DNA from: Lactobacillales bacterium
GTDB taxonomy: Bacteria; Bacillota; Bacilli; Lactobacillales; Streptococcaceae
Direction of reading: 5' to 3'
Assembly: GCA_031261705.1 (NCBI GenBank)
Contig: JAISJD010000014.1
Span: forward strand, 1-64,000
Length of the DNA stretch: 64,000 nucleotides
Below, in pieces: positions 48,367 through 58,986 of this stretch. Both the position numbers and the translations under genes were made by a program. The notes under the pieces were generated by a model. The model worked only from the letters and a program-made list of their open reading frames with translations, had not been told where the DNA came from and ran no database searches. Numbering within the stretch: position 1 is the first letter of the stretch; every line of letters starts with the position of its first letter.

Positions 48367-48422
48367 ATCCCTATTTTAATCAAAATAAAGCGCGAGGCAA
48401 ATTAGCTAATTCTTTCATTTAA

Positions 48423-48431
48423 TGGTATAAT
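48423..48431 (+). promoter_or_regulatory. Extended -10 promoter of gyrB
   Basis: TGGTATAAT (48423-48431) without a good -35. The same extended -10 form appears before gyrA. Confidence 0.55.
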
Positions 48432-48569
48432 AGAAGAAGCAAATTTCGTGAAAATTGTCGATGTGAGTCGGCTTTTTTCAGTGTTAAAGGTTGATAGGAA
48501 AGCACAAGTAGTTGGCAGAGAAATTGCTCGTTTTGTCAAGATACTTAAGCTTTGTAGATAGGAGTGTAA

Positions 48570-50525
<1,956 letters not shown>

Positions 50526-50530
50526 ATTTG

Positions 50531-50558
50531 ACCTCAGGGAGTTTTCCTTGAGGTTTTT
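50531..50558 (+). terminator. Terminator of gyrB
   Basis: ACCTCAGGGA pairs with TCCTTGAGGT around GTTT, then TTTT. Confidence 0.88.
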
Positions 50559-50609
50559 CTTTGTAAAGAAGCTAGGACAATCCTCTGCCCTAGCCTCAAA
50601 TACATTTAT

Positions 50610-51950
50610 TTAGCTTAATTCTGGCCAAAAATTCTTGTTTGCTTCATAGAGTTCATCAAGCACTTTTTTTCCAATGGTGTAATTTGGCACGGTTTTGTTT
50701 AACATAACGGCTTTTAAAGCTGTTTGATAAGAACCTGATAAAGCAGCATCTACCGTTAATTTTTCATAAGCTTTCTGCATTTCCATCAATCCTTTTTGGA
50801 ATGTCGGAATTTCTCCCACGTTAATGGTTTCAGCGCCCATACTTCCTACATATGCAGGGACTTCAATCACGGCTTCTGGGTCGAAATTTGAGATAGCTCC
50901 GTGATTCTTTTGATTGACCGTAAATCTTTCCCTAGTGTTATGGATAATCGCATAAGCAATATCTACAATATAATTTCCATGAACACCTGCGTGAAGAGAA
51001 GAATCTTTTGCATTGCCATTAGCAATCACGCGACGACATTCTTCATAAATTCTTTTTTCTCTTCCTTGCATGACATAATCGCCACGAGTAAAGGAAATAT
51101 CGTCATGGGCAATCATTTCATCTGGTGTGAGATAATATTGTAAGTAACAATTTGGGAAAAATTCTGGAAATCGTTTGAACAAACGAATCATCTGTTTGTA
51201 CGTGTCAATCCAGTATTGATCCTCTTTGGTTTCTTCATTTGATTGAAGCAAGGTGTCTATTTTTCCAGAAAGGACATCTTCACGTAAAATTGGTAACAAG
51301 TCTTTGCCTTTTTCGTCAATAATATTTGTCCACCAACCAAAGTGATTCAAACCAAAGTATTTAAAAGTTAAATCGCGTAAGTTTTTATGGAAATAGTTAG
51401 CAATTGCTCCTTCGATAGAAATCGGCATATCACAAATACATAAAACATTTGCATCTGGAAATTCTCGATAAATTGCTTCAGATAAAATCGCTTCGGGGTT
51501 GGTATAGTTTAAAATCCAAGCTTCTGGACAAATTTCCTTCACCTTACGAATGATTTCAAGTACTGCTGGAATCACCCGCATCGCAAATGAAAAACCGCCT
51601 AAACCGCATGTTTCTTGCCCGACAATTCCATTTTTTATACAAATTTTTTCATCAATTGCCCGTTGTTTATTTAATCCCGGACGAATTTGCATGAATAAGA
51701 AATCTGCTCCCTCCAGAGCTTCATCAATATTTGTAGTATAAGTGACATTTACTTTTGACCCTAATTCTTTATAATACATCTTTGTATATTGACCTAGAAG
51801 AGAAACTCTTTCTTCGTCAATATCATATAAAACTAAATCACTTATATATAATTCTTCTGAGCGTTGTCTTAAGACTTCTAAAATACCAGGTGACTGTGTA
51901 GAACCTCCACCGACCATGACAAATTTATTACTCAATTTTAAATCCCCCAA
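50610..51950 (-). CDS. GH4 6-phospho-alpha-glucosidase
   Basis: 446-aa NAD+- and metal-dependent family 4 glycosidase. The N-terminal Rossmann motif is VMVGGGSTQSPG, and the metal/catalytic region includes CDMP (Cys173-Pro176) and GLNHFGWW. In characterised GH4 enzymes, CDMP marks 6-phospho-alpha-glucosidases (GlvA, AglB, SimA), while beta enzymes such as ChbF have CNVP. It should therefore cut an alpha-linked disaccharide phosphate made by the PTS gene upstream. It is the last gene of the minus-strand operon chbG-EIICB-GH4, starting 11 nt after EIICB. The exact sugar is unknown. Confidence 0.85.
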   Translation of the reverse strand: MGDLKLSNKFVMVGGGSTQSPGILEVLRQRSEELYISDLVLYDIDEERVSLLGQYTKMYYKELGSKVNVTYTTNIDEALEGADFLFMQIRPGLNKQRAIDEKICIKNGIVGQETCGLGGFSFAMRVIPAVLEIIRKVKEICPEAWILNYTNPEAILSEAIYREFPDANVLCICDMPISIEGAIANYFHKNLRDLTFKYFGLNHFGWWTNIIDEKGKDLLPILREDVLSGKIDTLLQSNEETKEDQYWIDTYKQMIRLFKRFPEFFPNCYLQYYLTPDEMIAHDDISFTRGDYVMQGREKRIYEECRRVIANGNAKDSSLHAGVHGNYIVDIAYAIIHNTRERFTVNQKNHGAISNFDPEAVIEVPAYVGSMGAETINVGEIPTFQKGLMEMQKAYEKLTVDAALSGSYQTALKAVMLNKTVPNYTIGKKVLDELYEANKNFWPELS

Positions 51951-51961
51951 TTCTTGAAAAT

Positions 51962-53524
51962 TTATATTTTGATTCCTTTTTGATGTGCAATATAAGCTTC
52001 CACTTTTTCGCGTTCTTCTTCCACACCGACACCGATAATGATTTGGACATGTTTGCCCTTATCGACAATACCAGAAGCTTTTACTTTATCTTTTAATAGT
52101 TGAATATTGACTTTCTTTTCATCTTTCACATCCACACGCAAGCGGGTATAGCAATTGATGATATTTTCAATATTATTTGCACCACCAAGACCTGCGACAA
52201 TGTTTTGAATTTGTGGTTCAAATTCCGAATTGGTATCCACTAACGTTGATTCATCCTCTGTATCGGTTGTCGTATCCATTTTTTCGCGACCTAATGTTGG
52301 AATGTTAAGGCGAACAATTAATTGTTTAAACACAAAGTATTCAAGTAATGCAGTAGCAACAAACATAATTGGAATCAAATATTGATGTCCCAATCGAGAT
52401 GGAAAGGCGAAGCTATTGATAATCATATTAATTCCCGTATCAAATTGAATATCTATGCCGATTATATTGGTAAAGAATAAGCTTAATCCATAGACAACGG
52501 CATGTGCTAACCATAATAGTGGAGAGAGGAATAAGAATAAAAATTCTAGTGGTTCAGTGACTCCTGCTAGGAATGCTGTCGTTACTGTTGGAATTAAAAT
52601 AGCGGCTACTTTTTTACGATTTTCAGGACGTGCTGTTTTCCAAAGTGCAAAGGCAATCCCAATTGGTAAGGATATTGAACCAAAGTTTGATAGATAGCCA
52701 ATGGATGGGTGCATTGTCGTGATTTGACTGGCGTTTCCGAGTTCTGCTAACCAAATATTAAAGGCACCATTATAGACTTGACCTGCGATTTCTGCTGTAC
52801 CACCCAGTGGAGTGTAGAAAATCGGCATCCATAAGAAATGATGCAAACCTAGTGGCAACAACAAACGATTTAAGAAACCATAGAAGAAGAAGCCTAGAGA
52901 ACCTGCTGTGGTAGTTGTTTTGACAATTGCTTCAACGGCAGCGTTAACGACTGGCCAAACATAAGTGATTCCCATGGCGAATAAAATAGTTGTAAAGACG
53001 ATAAGAATATAGACTGATTTTGTTCCAGAATAAGGGGAAAGGTAACGGTGTAGCTTAATGTTCCCAAACTTATTCACCATCCAACCGACAAGCACACCTA
53101 GGAAAATTCCCAAGAAAACTCCCATATCAGTTACTTGAATTCCGAAGACCATTCCTTGACCAGAACCATAAAGTCCTTGTTCCCCAGCTTTTGCTAAACG
53201 ATTTGTCAATGTAAGCCAAGAATTATTTGCATACAAGAAAATTAAATAGGTGATAATTCCTAGAATTGCTGCATCTGTCTTATATTTTGGTTTCGCTAAA
53301 GCAGTCGCAATTCCAACACAGAAAATAGCACTTAGTTGTCCAATCATCCCTCCAGATAAAATATTAAAGATAAAATCTCCAATTCCCTTTGTGATGGCTG
53401 GCATCATATCAAGTTTTAAAATAGCACAAACCGATAGGATAATCCCCGTCACTGCCATAAACATTACCGGCTGGATAATTGCTTTAGAAAAAATACTTGC
53501 AGATTTCATAAATCTCTCTTTCAT
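51962..53524 (-). CDS. PTS EIICB component, glucose/alpha-glucoside family
   Basis: 520 aa. The EIIC membrane domain (about 1-400) has the GITEPLEF-type signature, here AGVTEPLEFLFLFLSP. An acidic linker (about 415-435) and an EIIB domain follow, with phospho-cysteine Cys458 in INCYTRLR. It resembles GlvC/MalB transporters that import alpha-glucosides as 6-phosphates. No EIIA is encoded here, so a shared EIIA-Glc would be needed. The first ATG has AAAGGGGAG 8 nt upstream. The gene starts 17 nt after chbG. Confidence 0.9.
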   Translation of the reverse strand: MKERFMKSASIFSKAIIQPVMFMAVTGIILSVCAILKLDMMPAITKGIGDFIFNILSGGMIGQLSAIFCVGIATALAKPKYKTDAAILGIITYLIFLYANNSWLTLTNRLAKAGEQGLYGSGQGMVFGIQVTDMGVFLGIFLGVLVGWMVNKFGNIKLHRYLSPYSGTKSVYILIVFTTILFAMGITYVWPVVNAAVEAIVKTTTTAGSLGFFFYGFLNRLLLPLGLHHFLWMPIFYTPLGGTAEIAGQVYNGAFNIWLAELGNASQITTMHPSIGYLSNFGSISLPIGIAFALWKTARPENRKKVAAILIPTVTTAFLAGVTEPLEFLFLFLSPLLWLAHAVVYGLSLFFTNIIGIDIQFDTGINMIINSFAFPSRLGHQYLIPIMFVATALLEYFVFKQLIVRLNIPTLGREKMDTTTDTEDESTLVDTNSEFEPQIQNIVAGLGGANNIENIINCYTRLRVDVKDEKKVNIQLLKDKVKASGIVDKGKHVQIIIGVGVEEEREKVEAYIAHQKGIKI

Positions 53525-53541
53525 TGTTATTCTCCCCTTTA

Positions 53542-54354
53542 TTATGAAATGATTGTTGTGACAACATTTGGGATGTTTCCAAAATGAACCGGTTCCATTT
53601 GATTTTCTGACAGAAAATTTTTCATTTCTGAATCACATAAAATAGTAACCTCTTTTGTTCTTTGAATATTGAATGAAGAATGAAAATAAAGTGCTTCGTC
53701 AACAAAAGCTGGATGCACCATTAATTCTGTGATTTCATGGTCGGTTGCTTGATTTAAAACGGCTTGAATTTCTACGAAACAAGCTTCACGATTCTCCGCA
53801 AAAGATTTGGTTAAATCACGAATCGCAGAATAATTCATTAAATCAAAGAAACCAGTAATATTTTTTTGAGAAGGTAAATCAATATTTTTTTCCAAGTCAT
53901 AGGCATTTCGAAAACAAAGTTGATATTTCTCCGCAATTCGTTTTGTTATTTCCAGATTTTCAGGAAATGTGTGTAGATGATGATGACTGTCTAAATGGGT
54001 TAATTTCAATTCATGTTCTAATAAATAGTCGATTTGAGCAGACCATTCTTGAAAAATATCTTCCTCATTCATGAAAGAACGCTGTTTTTTATAGCCGTCT
54101 AAAGAATAAAATTCTCCTTTCTCATTTGCGATAGAAGTAGCTTTTGTAATTTGACTGCCACAAGTTAATACAAGATGTCCCCCTACACCTAAACTTGGAT
54201 TTTCTTTTGCTAGTTCAATCGCTTCGTCTCGACCGGGCATATTTGCCATTAACGTAGTGGAGGTTAATACTCCGTCATTGTGTGACTTGATAATTCCCAA
54301 ATTGACCGCCGTTGAGTATCCAAAATCATCGGCATTAATGATAACTTTTCTCAT
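53542..54354 (-). CDS. ChbG/YdjC-type carbohydrate deacetylase
   Basis: 270 aa, of the ChbG/HpnK (YdjC) family. The N-terminal metal and catalytic motif is NADDFGYS (Asp9-Asp10). A second block is HLDSHHHLH (His124-His128), and MVHPAF lies near the end. E. coli ChbG removes one acetyl group from chitobiose-6-phosphate so that the GH4 enzyme ChbF can act. It is the first gene of this operon, preceded by a cre-overlapped promoter. It is normally found with beta-type amino-sugar loci, so its presence with a CDMP-type GH4 is unusual. Confidence 0.87.
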   Translation of the reverse strand: MRKVIINADDFGYSTAVNLGIIKSHNDGVLTSTTLMANMPGRDEAIELAKENPSLGVGGHLVLTCGSQITKATSIANEKGEFYSLDGYKKQRSFMNEEDIFQEWSAQIDYLLEHELKLTHLDSHHHLHTFPENLEITKRIAEKYQLCFRNAYDLEKNIDLPSQKNITGFFDLMNYSAIRDLTKSFAENREACFVEIQAVLNQATDHEITELMVHPAFVDEALYFHSSFNIQRTKEVTILCDSEMKNFLSENQMEPVHFGNIPNVVTTIIS

Positions 54355-54402
54355 AAAAATCCTCTCTATCCCCCGCGTTCAGCGTATTTAAAGAAAATAT
54401 AT

Positions 54403-54418
54403 TCATACAATCGTATGA
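54403..54418. promoter_or_regulatory. Candidate RpiR operator
   Basis: Perfect inverted repeat TCATAC-AATC-GTATGA between the divergent chbG operon and rpiR gene, downstream of the operon promoter. Assigning it to the adjacent regulator is inference. Confidence 0.4.
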
Positions 54419-54434
54419 TTTTCTTCATAGTTGT

Positions 54435-54463
54435 AGTATAGTATACTAAAAGAGCGCTTACAA
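54435..54463 (-). promoter_or_regulatory. Promoter of the chbG-EIICB-GH4 operon with cre site
   Basis: On the minus strand: TTGTAA (54463-54458), 17 nt, TATACT (54440-54435). A CcpA-type site, TGTAAGCGCTCTTT (minus strand, 54462-54449), matches the cre consensus at 12 of 14 and covers the -35. Glucose repression is expected. Confidence 0.65.
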
Positions 54464-54527
54464 TACGTGCGTTTCAGGATGGACGTGTTTTCAAATACTG
54501 AAAATATTTTCATGGGAGGGTATAGGA

Positions 54528-55256
54528 ATGGTAAAAATCTATTCTTTGAGCCGTTGGTTTCCGAAGAATCATTTTCGTGAGGAAGATGAAAAAATTATCG
54601 AAAAAATTATCGAAGCAATTGAAAAGAAATCAGATTTAGATATTCGAAAAATTGCGCAAATGAATTATACCTCAGCTTCTTCTATCAGTCGTTTAGCTAA
54701 AAGAGCCGGATTTAATAATTTTAAAGAATTTATCTTTTTTCTTTCAAGTAAATTTTCTGGCAGCTCTATCAATCAGTTAGATAACTTACCTTTTGTTACA
54801 ACGAACTATGATTGGAATGAAATAGATAGTTGTTTTATGAAAGCTTTTTCAGATAATAAAATTTATTTATTTGGAGAGGGATTTTGCCAGTTTTTAGTGG
54901 ACTATACGTATCGAAAGTTACTTTTAAAGAGAATCTATGCCATTGATTTAGAGGGCGTAGAAATTAGCTTGGTGTCAGATAAAACGCCACACACGTTAAT
55001 TATATTTTCTCAATCTGGTGAAAATCGGAATGGATTGATTAAAATAGAAGAGTGTAAAAGCTATGGTGGAAATGTGATTGCTTTGACTGCTACTGAAAAT
55101 AGTAGCTATATTTCAAAAAGTGACCTTTCATTTATTATAGAAAGTGGAACAGACGGGGCAGACTCTGAAAATCAGAATCTTAATTATTTCTTTGGCAACT
55201 GTCTAAACTTAATGGAGTATTTGATAAATAGGTATGCAAAAACTCCCGAAGAATAA
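54528..55256 (+). CDS. RpiR/GlvR-type regulator of the sugar locus
   Basis: 242 aa. An N-terminal RpiR helix-turn-helix (about 20-75: IRKIAQMNYTSASSISRLAKR) is followed by a SIS sugar-phosphate-binding domain (about 100-235; LIIFSQSGENRNG). The protein is slightly short for the family but complete. It is divergent from the chbG operon, like GlvR beside glvA/glvC in Bacillus. It probably senses the imported sugar phosphate. The stop lies next to a shared terminator. Confidence 0.82.
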   Translation: MVKIYSLSRWFPKNHFREEDEKIIEKIIEAIEKKSDLDIRKIAQMNYTSASSISRLAKRAGFNNFKEFIFFLSSKFSGSSINQLDNLPFVTTNYDWNEIDSCFMKAFSDNKIYLFGEGFCQFLVDYTYRKLLLKRIYAIDLEGVEISLVSDKTPHTLIIFSQSGENRNGLIKIEECKSYGGNVIALTATENSSYISKSDLSFIIESGTDGADSENQNLNYFFGNCLNLMEYLINRYAKTPEE

Positions 55257-55281
55257 AATTTCTTACGCTTCGGGTGTTTTT
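55245..55281. terminator. Bidirectional terminator between rpiR and the GH16 gene
   Basis: CCCGAAG (55245-55251) pairs with CTTCGGG (55268-55274). TGTTTTTC follows on plus and AGTTTTTG on minus. Confidence 0.7.
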
Positions 55282-55282
55282 C

Positions 55283-56671
55283 TTATTCAAAACTCCATTG
55301 ACTTCTCCAAGCACCTTGATGAATCGTGCCAACTTCCAAGTAGCCTAGATTATTTTCAGTGTGCAAGGCTTTTGTTGGTTTCCAACGATTGACAAATCTT
55401 GTATGACTGTCTATTTCTTCTTTTTTCCATTGGGCGCTGTAATAAGTTTCTGGCACTTGTCCATGTTCGGCATAAGCTTTTTGATTTTCATGATGCAATA
55501 ATTCATTAGTATTGGTGTTTTTAATTAAAAAGTATTCTCCTTTTGGTACTAATGTCCATTTTTCCTGTTCACCATTTACGCTTGATAAATTTACTTTATC
55601 CGAATCTGAAGATAAGCTCAAAAATTCATTTGTTTCACGACTTTTAATTCCTTGTTTTGGCAGTTCATATCCCTCGTTTTTCTTATACACTCGAACGTAA
55701 TCTACTGCCCATTCTTTAGGAAATGTTTCGTTGTGTTTTCCAGATCCTGCATCTGTATAAATGTTTAAAATCATTCCCATTGGATAATCAGGCGCTTGAT
55801 TTATTGTTCTGAATAGTTGACCGTCAAAATAAAATTTTAGTGACCCAGGTTCCCACTCCATACCATACGTATGAAACTCATTTGTTAGACTTTCTAAACC
55901 TACTGCGCCTGGGACAACTCCTGCATTCCCACCAGACACTGCGGTCGTACTGTCTGTCCATGAAGGAGAGAAGAAGGGATCATTCCAGCCAAAGGTACAA
56001 ACTTGCCAGATTCCTTTAGTGCGATTTGCTTCAGTAATTCCTTTCGTTCCAACAGGTCTTTGGACATTCGAGCTGTAATCAAAGAACGTTTCGATAATAT
56101 CAATTTCTCCGGTTTCTTTTGAATTTATCCAGTTATTTGTATCATTTTGCATTCCAACGAGCCACCACGCTTGATGTCCTCCTCCTTTAACATTAGATAA
56201 TTTTGCACTGATTTCAAAATATCCATAGGTAGTAGCATAGCCACCTGTTTTGGAATCTCCCAACATTTCATTTTCTGGAGAAATAGGAGATTTTAAGGTT
56301 TTGGAGCCACTGAAATTATGCACCCAATTTTTATTAAAGGATTGAATTGCACTGGATTTTACACCTGTTGTTCCATAACCGTAGTTGTCCTTATCTAAGG
56401 TTGGCGCCCATGCTTGCTGGTCTTTTTGGATAGATTCTATTAATTTTCCATCTTCAAAACGATAATTTCCCTTTGCGTTCTTTGGATTATCTGACCAGTG
56501 TTCTAAATATTTATCTGTCCATTTTGTTTCGTCCAGGCTAGGACCTTCAAACTCATCATGAAAATCTAAAGTATACCCGGTTTTTTCTGGAATTATTTCT
56601 TCTGCTTTCGCCACCTTCCCTAAACTTAATATCGCACTAGCAATGAAAACTCCATAAAATAATTTTTTCAT
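55283..56671 (-). CDS. Secreted GH16 endo-glycosidase with C-terminal beta-trefoil-like domain
   Basis: 462 aa. A signal peptide (1-23, cleavage after AKA) is followed by a GH16 domain (about 32-315). The catalytic motif is GEIDIIE (nucleophile Glu189, Asp191, acid/base Glu194), preceded by GGGHQAWWLVGMQ. The last 140 residues have Q-W repeats (EKWTLV, AQWKKE, SQWSFE) like a ricin-type carbohydrate-binding domain. GH16 enzymes retain configuration and cut beta-1,3/1,4-glucans or galactans. The substrate cannot be assigned; laminarinase and endo-beta-galactosidase types are both possible. It is monocistronic and convergent with rpiR. Confidence 0.88.
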   Translation of the reverse strand: MKKLFYGVFIASAILSLGKVAKAEEIIPEKTGYTLDFHDEFEGPSLDETKWTDKYLEHWSDNPKNAKGNYRFEDGKLIESIQKDQQAWAPTLDKDNYGYGTTGVKSSAIQSFNKNWVHNFSGSKTLKSPISPENEMLGDSKTGGYATTYGYFEISAKLSNVKGGGHQAWWLVGMQNDTNNWINSKETGEIDIIETFFDYSSNVQRPVGTKGITEANRTKGIWQVCTFGWNDPFFSPSWTDSTTAVSGGNAGVVPGAVGLESLTNEFHTYGMEWEPGSLKFYFDGQLFRTINQAPDYPMGMILNIYTDAGSGKHNETFPKEWAVDYVRVYKKNEGYELPKQGIKSRETNEFLSLSSDSDKVNLSSVNGEQEKWTLVPKGEYFLIKNTNTNELLHHENQKAYAEHGQVPETYYSAQWKKEEIDSHTRFVNRWKPTKALHTENNLGYLEVGTIHQGAWRSQWSFE

Positions 56672-56807
56672 TTAGAAACTCCTTTCCACTTTATACTTTT
56701 AAATTATCACATTTATTTATAAAATTTTAGTCAATTGAGAATAAATGAATGCGTTTTCTTAATTTGAAAACAAATTCAATTCGTAACCATTGTAAAAGCC
56801 CAAGCAT

Positions 56808-56841
56808 ATAAAAATCCTCAGTAAGAAATGTCTCACTGAGG
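56808..56841 (-). terminator. Terminator of the ECF S-component gene
   Basis: On the minus strand, CCTCAGT pairs with ACTGAGG (plus 56835-56841 and 56816-56822), then ATTTTTAT. Confidence 0.75.
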
Positions 56842-56847
56842 TCTCGA

Positions 56848-57342
56848 TTAGTTTAAAGAATTGCGTATAGCTGGGACACGTTTTAATGCAGTGACAAGTG
56901 GAATTGTCATAAAGTAGCCAAATCCATTTTGAACGATATTTCCGGGAATAGAGGCGATGCCTGAACCAAATCCGTAAAGGAGAGTTCCAGCAATTGTGTA
57001 ACCAATAATCATCACTACCCCAGCAATTAATAATCCAGCAATTTTCCATTGGTTTCCTCGTTGAAATCCGATTTTTCCAGCGAGATAGCCTTGCGCTCCA
57101 TGGATGATTAATGAAAAAATAATCCATTGTGGATAGCCAGAGATTAAATCAATCAATAGTCCGCTTGAAGCGCCAACGAGTAGTCCACTTCTCGCACCTA
57201 GAAGAAGGGCAGAGGTATAGATACCAACCTCACATAAAGTGACAAGTCCGTTTGTCGCAGGAACAGGAATGATGACAAGTAAACTTAATGAAACCGTCAG
57301 TGCAACCAACACTGCATGTAGCGTAATATTTTTTGCATTCAT
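56848..57342 (-). CDS. ECF transporter S component (probable vitamin B6 type)
   Basis: 164-aa membrane protein with about six hydrophobic segments. The N-terminus (HAVLVALTVSLSLLVIIPVP), followed by GLVTLCEVGIYTSALLLG, is typical of ECF substrate-binding subunits. It needs the shared EcfA/EcfT energy module, not in this window. It diverges from a PdxR-like regulator gene with repeated ATTGGAT sites between, so pyridoxine or a relative is the likeliest substrate (PdxU type). Hydroxymethylpyrimidine is an alternative. Confidence 0.75.
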   Translation of the reverse strand: MNAKNITLHAVLVALTVSLSLLVIIPVPATNGLVTLCEVGIYTSALLLGARSGLLVGASSGLLIDLISGYPQWIIFSLIIHGAQGYLAGKIGFQRGNQWKIAGLLIAGVVMIIGYTIAGTLLYGFGSGIASIPGNIVQNGFGYFMTIPLVTALKRVPAIRNSLN

Positions 57343-57385
57343 AAAATTTCCCCTTTTTCATCATGTATTGTTAGTTTACCGAAAG

Positions 57386-57432
57386 ATTGGATTGACAAAA
57401 ACAGCCAATTGGATTATTTTTAACTCATCCAA
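57386..57432. promoter_or_regulatory. MocR/PdxR operator and promoter region
   Basis: ATTGGAT occurs as a direct repeat at 57386-57392 and 57408-57414 (22-nt pitch), with an inverted copy ATCCAAT at 57426-57432. A promoter toward the regulator, TTGACA (57392-57397)-17-TATTTT (57415-57420), is interleaved. Direct plus inverted half-sites are typical of MocR-family binding. Confidence 0.6.
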
Positions 57433-57458
57433 TTTATTTTGAGAAGGGGTGTGAAAAG

Positions 57459-58886
57459 ATGTGGGAGATTGAAAAAGAAAAAGCCTTGCCGATTTATGTT
57501 TCCATTATGAAGGATATTTTGAAAAAAATAGAGGAGGGAGTACTTTTATCTGGAACGAAACTTCCTCCTGAGCGACAGTTGGCAAAATTTATCGGGGTGA
57601 ATCGTTCCACGGTGGTTCACGCGTTAGAGGAACTTGAGGCGATGGGTGTTGTTGAACGAATACAGGGTAGTGGTACGGTGATTAAGGCGACTATTGTAGA
57701 AAAGAACAGCTTGAATCGAACCAATTGGCATCATTATTTGGAACAAAATCTTTTTCATAAGTCCTCACCGTTTTTAGAGGAAATGAATTATGTCAAGCGG
57801 ACAAACAAAGGGGCACTGGATTTTTATTCGGGGAAATTGCCGTCAGACTTGGTTCCTCAGTTAGAAATTCCGCAGATGACTCTACAAGAAATTCTTTCAG
57901 TAGATAAGGAGGAAATTCAAGGGTATTTGCCTTTACGAGAGACGATTATTCATCAATTGGAAAAAATCATGGGTACTTCTATTTCACCGCAAGAGCTACT
58001 ACTCACCACAGGAGCAGAACAGGCGCTGTTTTTGATTTCTCAAGTATTGTTAAATTCTGGGGAAAGTATCGCCGTGGAGCGTCCGAGTTTTCTTTATTCG
58101 TTGCCGATTTTTCAAGCCTTAGGGATTCGACTTTACGGGGTTTCAATGGATGAAGAGGGCATTTGTCTGGAGGAATTAGAGCAAACGATTCGCAAGCATC
58201 ATGTGAAAATGGTCTTGCTCAACCCAACTTTTCAAAATCCGACTGGGAAAACAATGAGCGTGAAACGAAGGGAAGCGGTTCTTGCCCTTTGTCGTAATTA
58301 TCGGGTACCAATTGTCGAGGATGATGTTTACCGAAATTTTTCTTTTGTTTCCCAAGAGACGATTCCACCGTTGAAAAAGCTAGATTCTGAAAATGTGCTT
58401 TATATTGGTTCTTTATCTAAGGTTTTTGGTTCGACAATGAAGATTGGGTGGCTCTATGCACCAGCCAAAGTTTGTGAGCAACTTGGGGAGGCACGGAAGG
58501 TAATGGACTTTTCACTTGGAATTTTTCCTCAGCTCATGATTCATACCATGTTAACCAACCCCACCTATGAGCAAAAATTTGAAGAGCTGGTTCAGAATAT
58601 CAAGTCCCGCTCCGAACGGATGGAAGAGCTATTTCAAGCCTTTCCAGAATGGCGAGTTGTGAAAAGCCAAGGGGGCGGTTATCTCTGGGCAGAATGGCAG
58701 GGTGAAAAAATAACCTCAGAAAAATGGCGAAGTTTTTTGGCGCTTGGGTTACTGGTTGCACCGGGATTCTTATATGGCAGTAAAAAAGATGCGATTAGGC
58801 TAAATGCAGTCAAATTAACCCAAGAAAATGAACGGGCATTTGTCGATAAACTGCGCCGTGTGACCGAACAAATAAAAAAACTATAA
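57459..58886 (+). CDS. MocR/PdxR-like transcriptional regulator with aminotransferase domain
   Basis: 475 aa. A GntR-type winged helix (about 10-78; LPPERQLAKFIGVNRSTVVHAL) is fused to a class I aminotransferase fold. The PLP lysine is Lys321 in GSLSKVFGS, and NPTFQNPTG precedes it. PLP acts as a sensor of vitamin B6. The divergent ECF S component is the likely target, and autoregulation is plausible from the shared operator. No pdxST genes are adjacent, so transport control is proposed. A GabR-like role is the alternative. Confidence 0.83.
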   Translation: MWEIEKEKALPIYVSIMKDILKKIEEGVLLSGTKLPPERQLAKFIGVNRSTVVHALEELEAMGVVERIQGSGTVIKATIVEKNSLNRTNWHHYLEQNLFHKSSPFLEEMNYVKRTNKGALDFYSGKLPSDLVPQLEIPQMTLQEILSVDKEEIQGYLPLRETIIHQLEKIMGTSISPQELLLTTGAEQALFLISQVLLNSGESIAVERPSFLYSLPIFQALGIRLYGVSMDEEGICLEELEQTIRKHHVKMVLLNPTFQNPTGKTMSVKRREAVLALCRNYRVPIVEDDVYRNFSFVSQETIPPLKKLDSENVLYIGSLSKVFGSTMKIGWLYAPAKVCEQLGEARKVMDFSLGIFPQLMIHTMLTNPTYEQKFEELVQNIKSRSERMEELFQAFPEWRVVKSQGGGYLWAEWQGEKITSEKWRSFLALGLLVAPGFLYGSKKDAIRLNAVKLTQENERAFVDKLRRVTEQIKKL

Positions 58887-58986
58887 AATAACAATAAATA
58901 TTATTTTGTTTAAGTTGAGTTTAAGAAAAAAATGTTAAGCTACCTCTAACTCGCACAACAAGGAATAAAAGAGAGGAAGTTAAACG

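Noticed and set aside
50610-51950. Naming the GH4 enzyme ChbF (6-phospho-beta-glucosidase)
   Set aside because: The diagnostic tetrapeptide is CDMP, the alpha-enzyme motif, not CNVP.
56759-57127. Minus-strand open frame overlapping the ECF gene
   Set aside because: It is a shadow of the ECF S-component frame, with many rare residues and no start signal.
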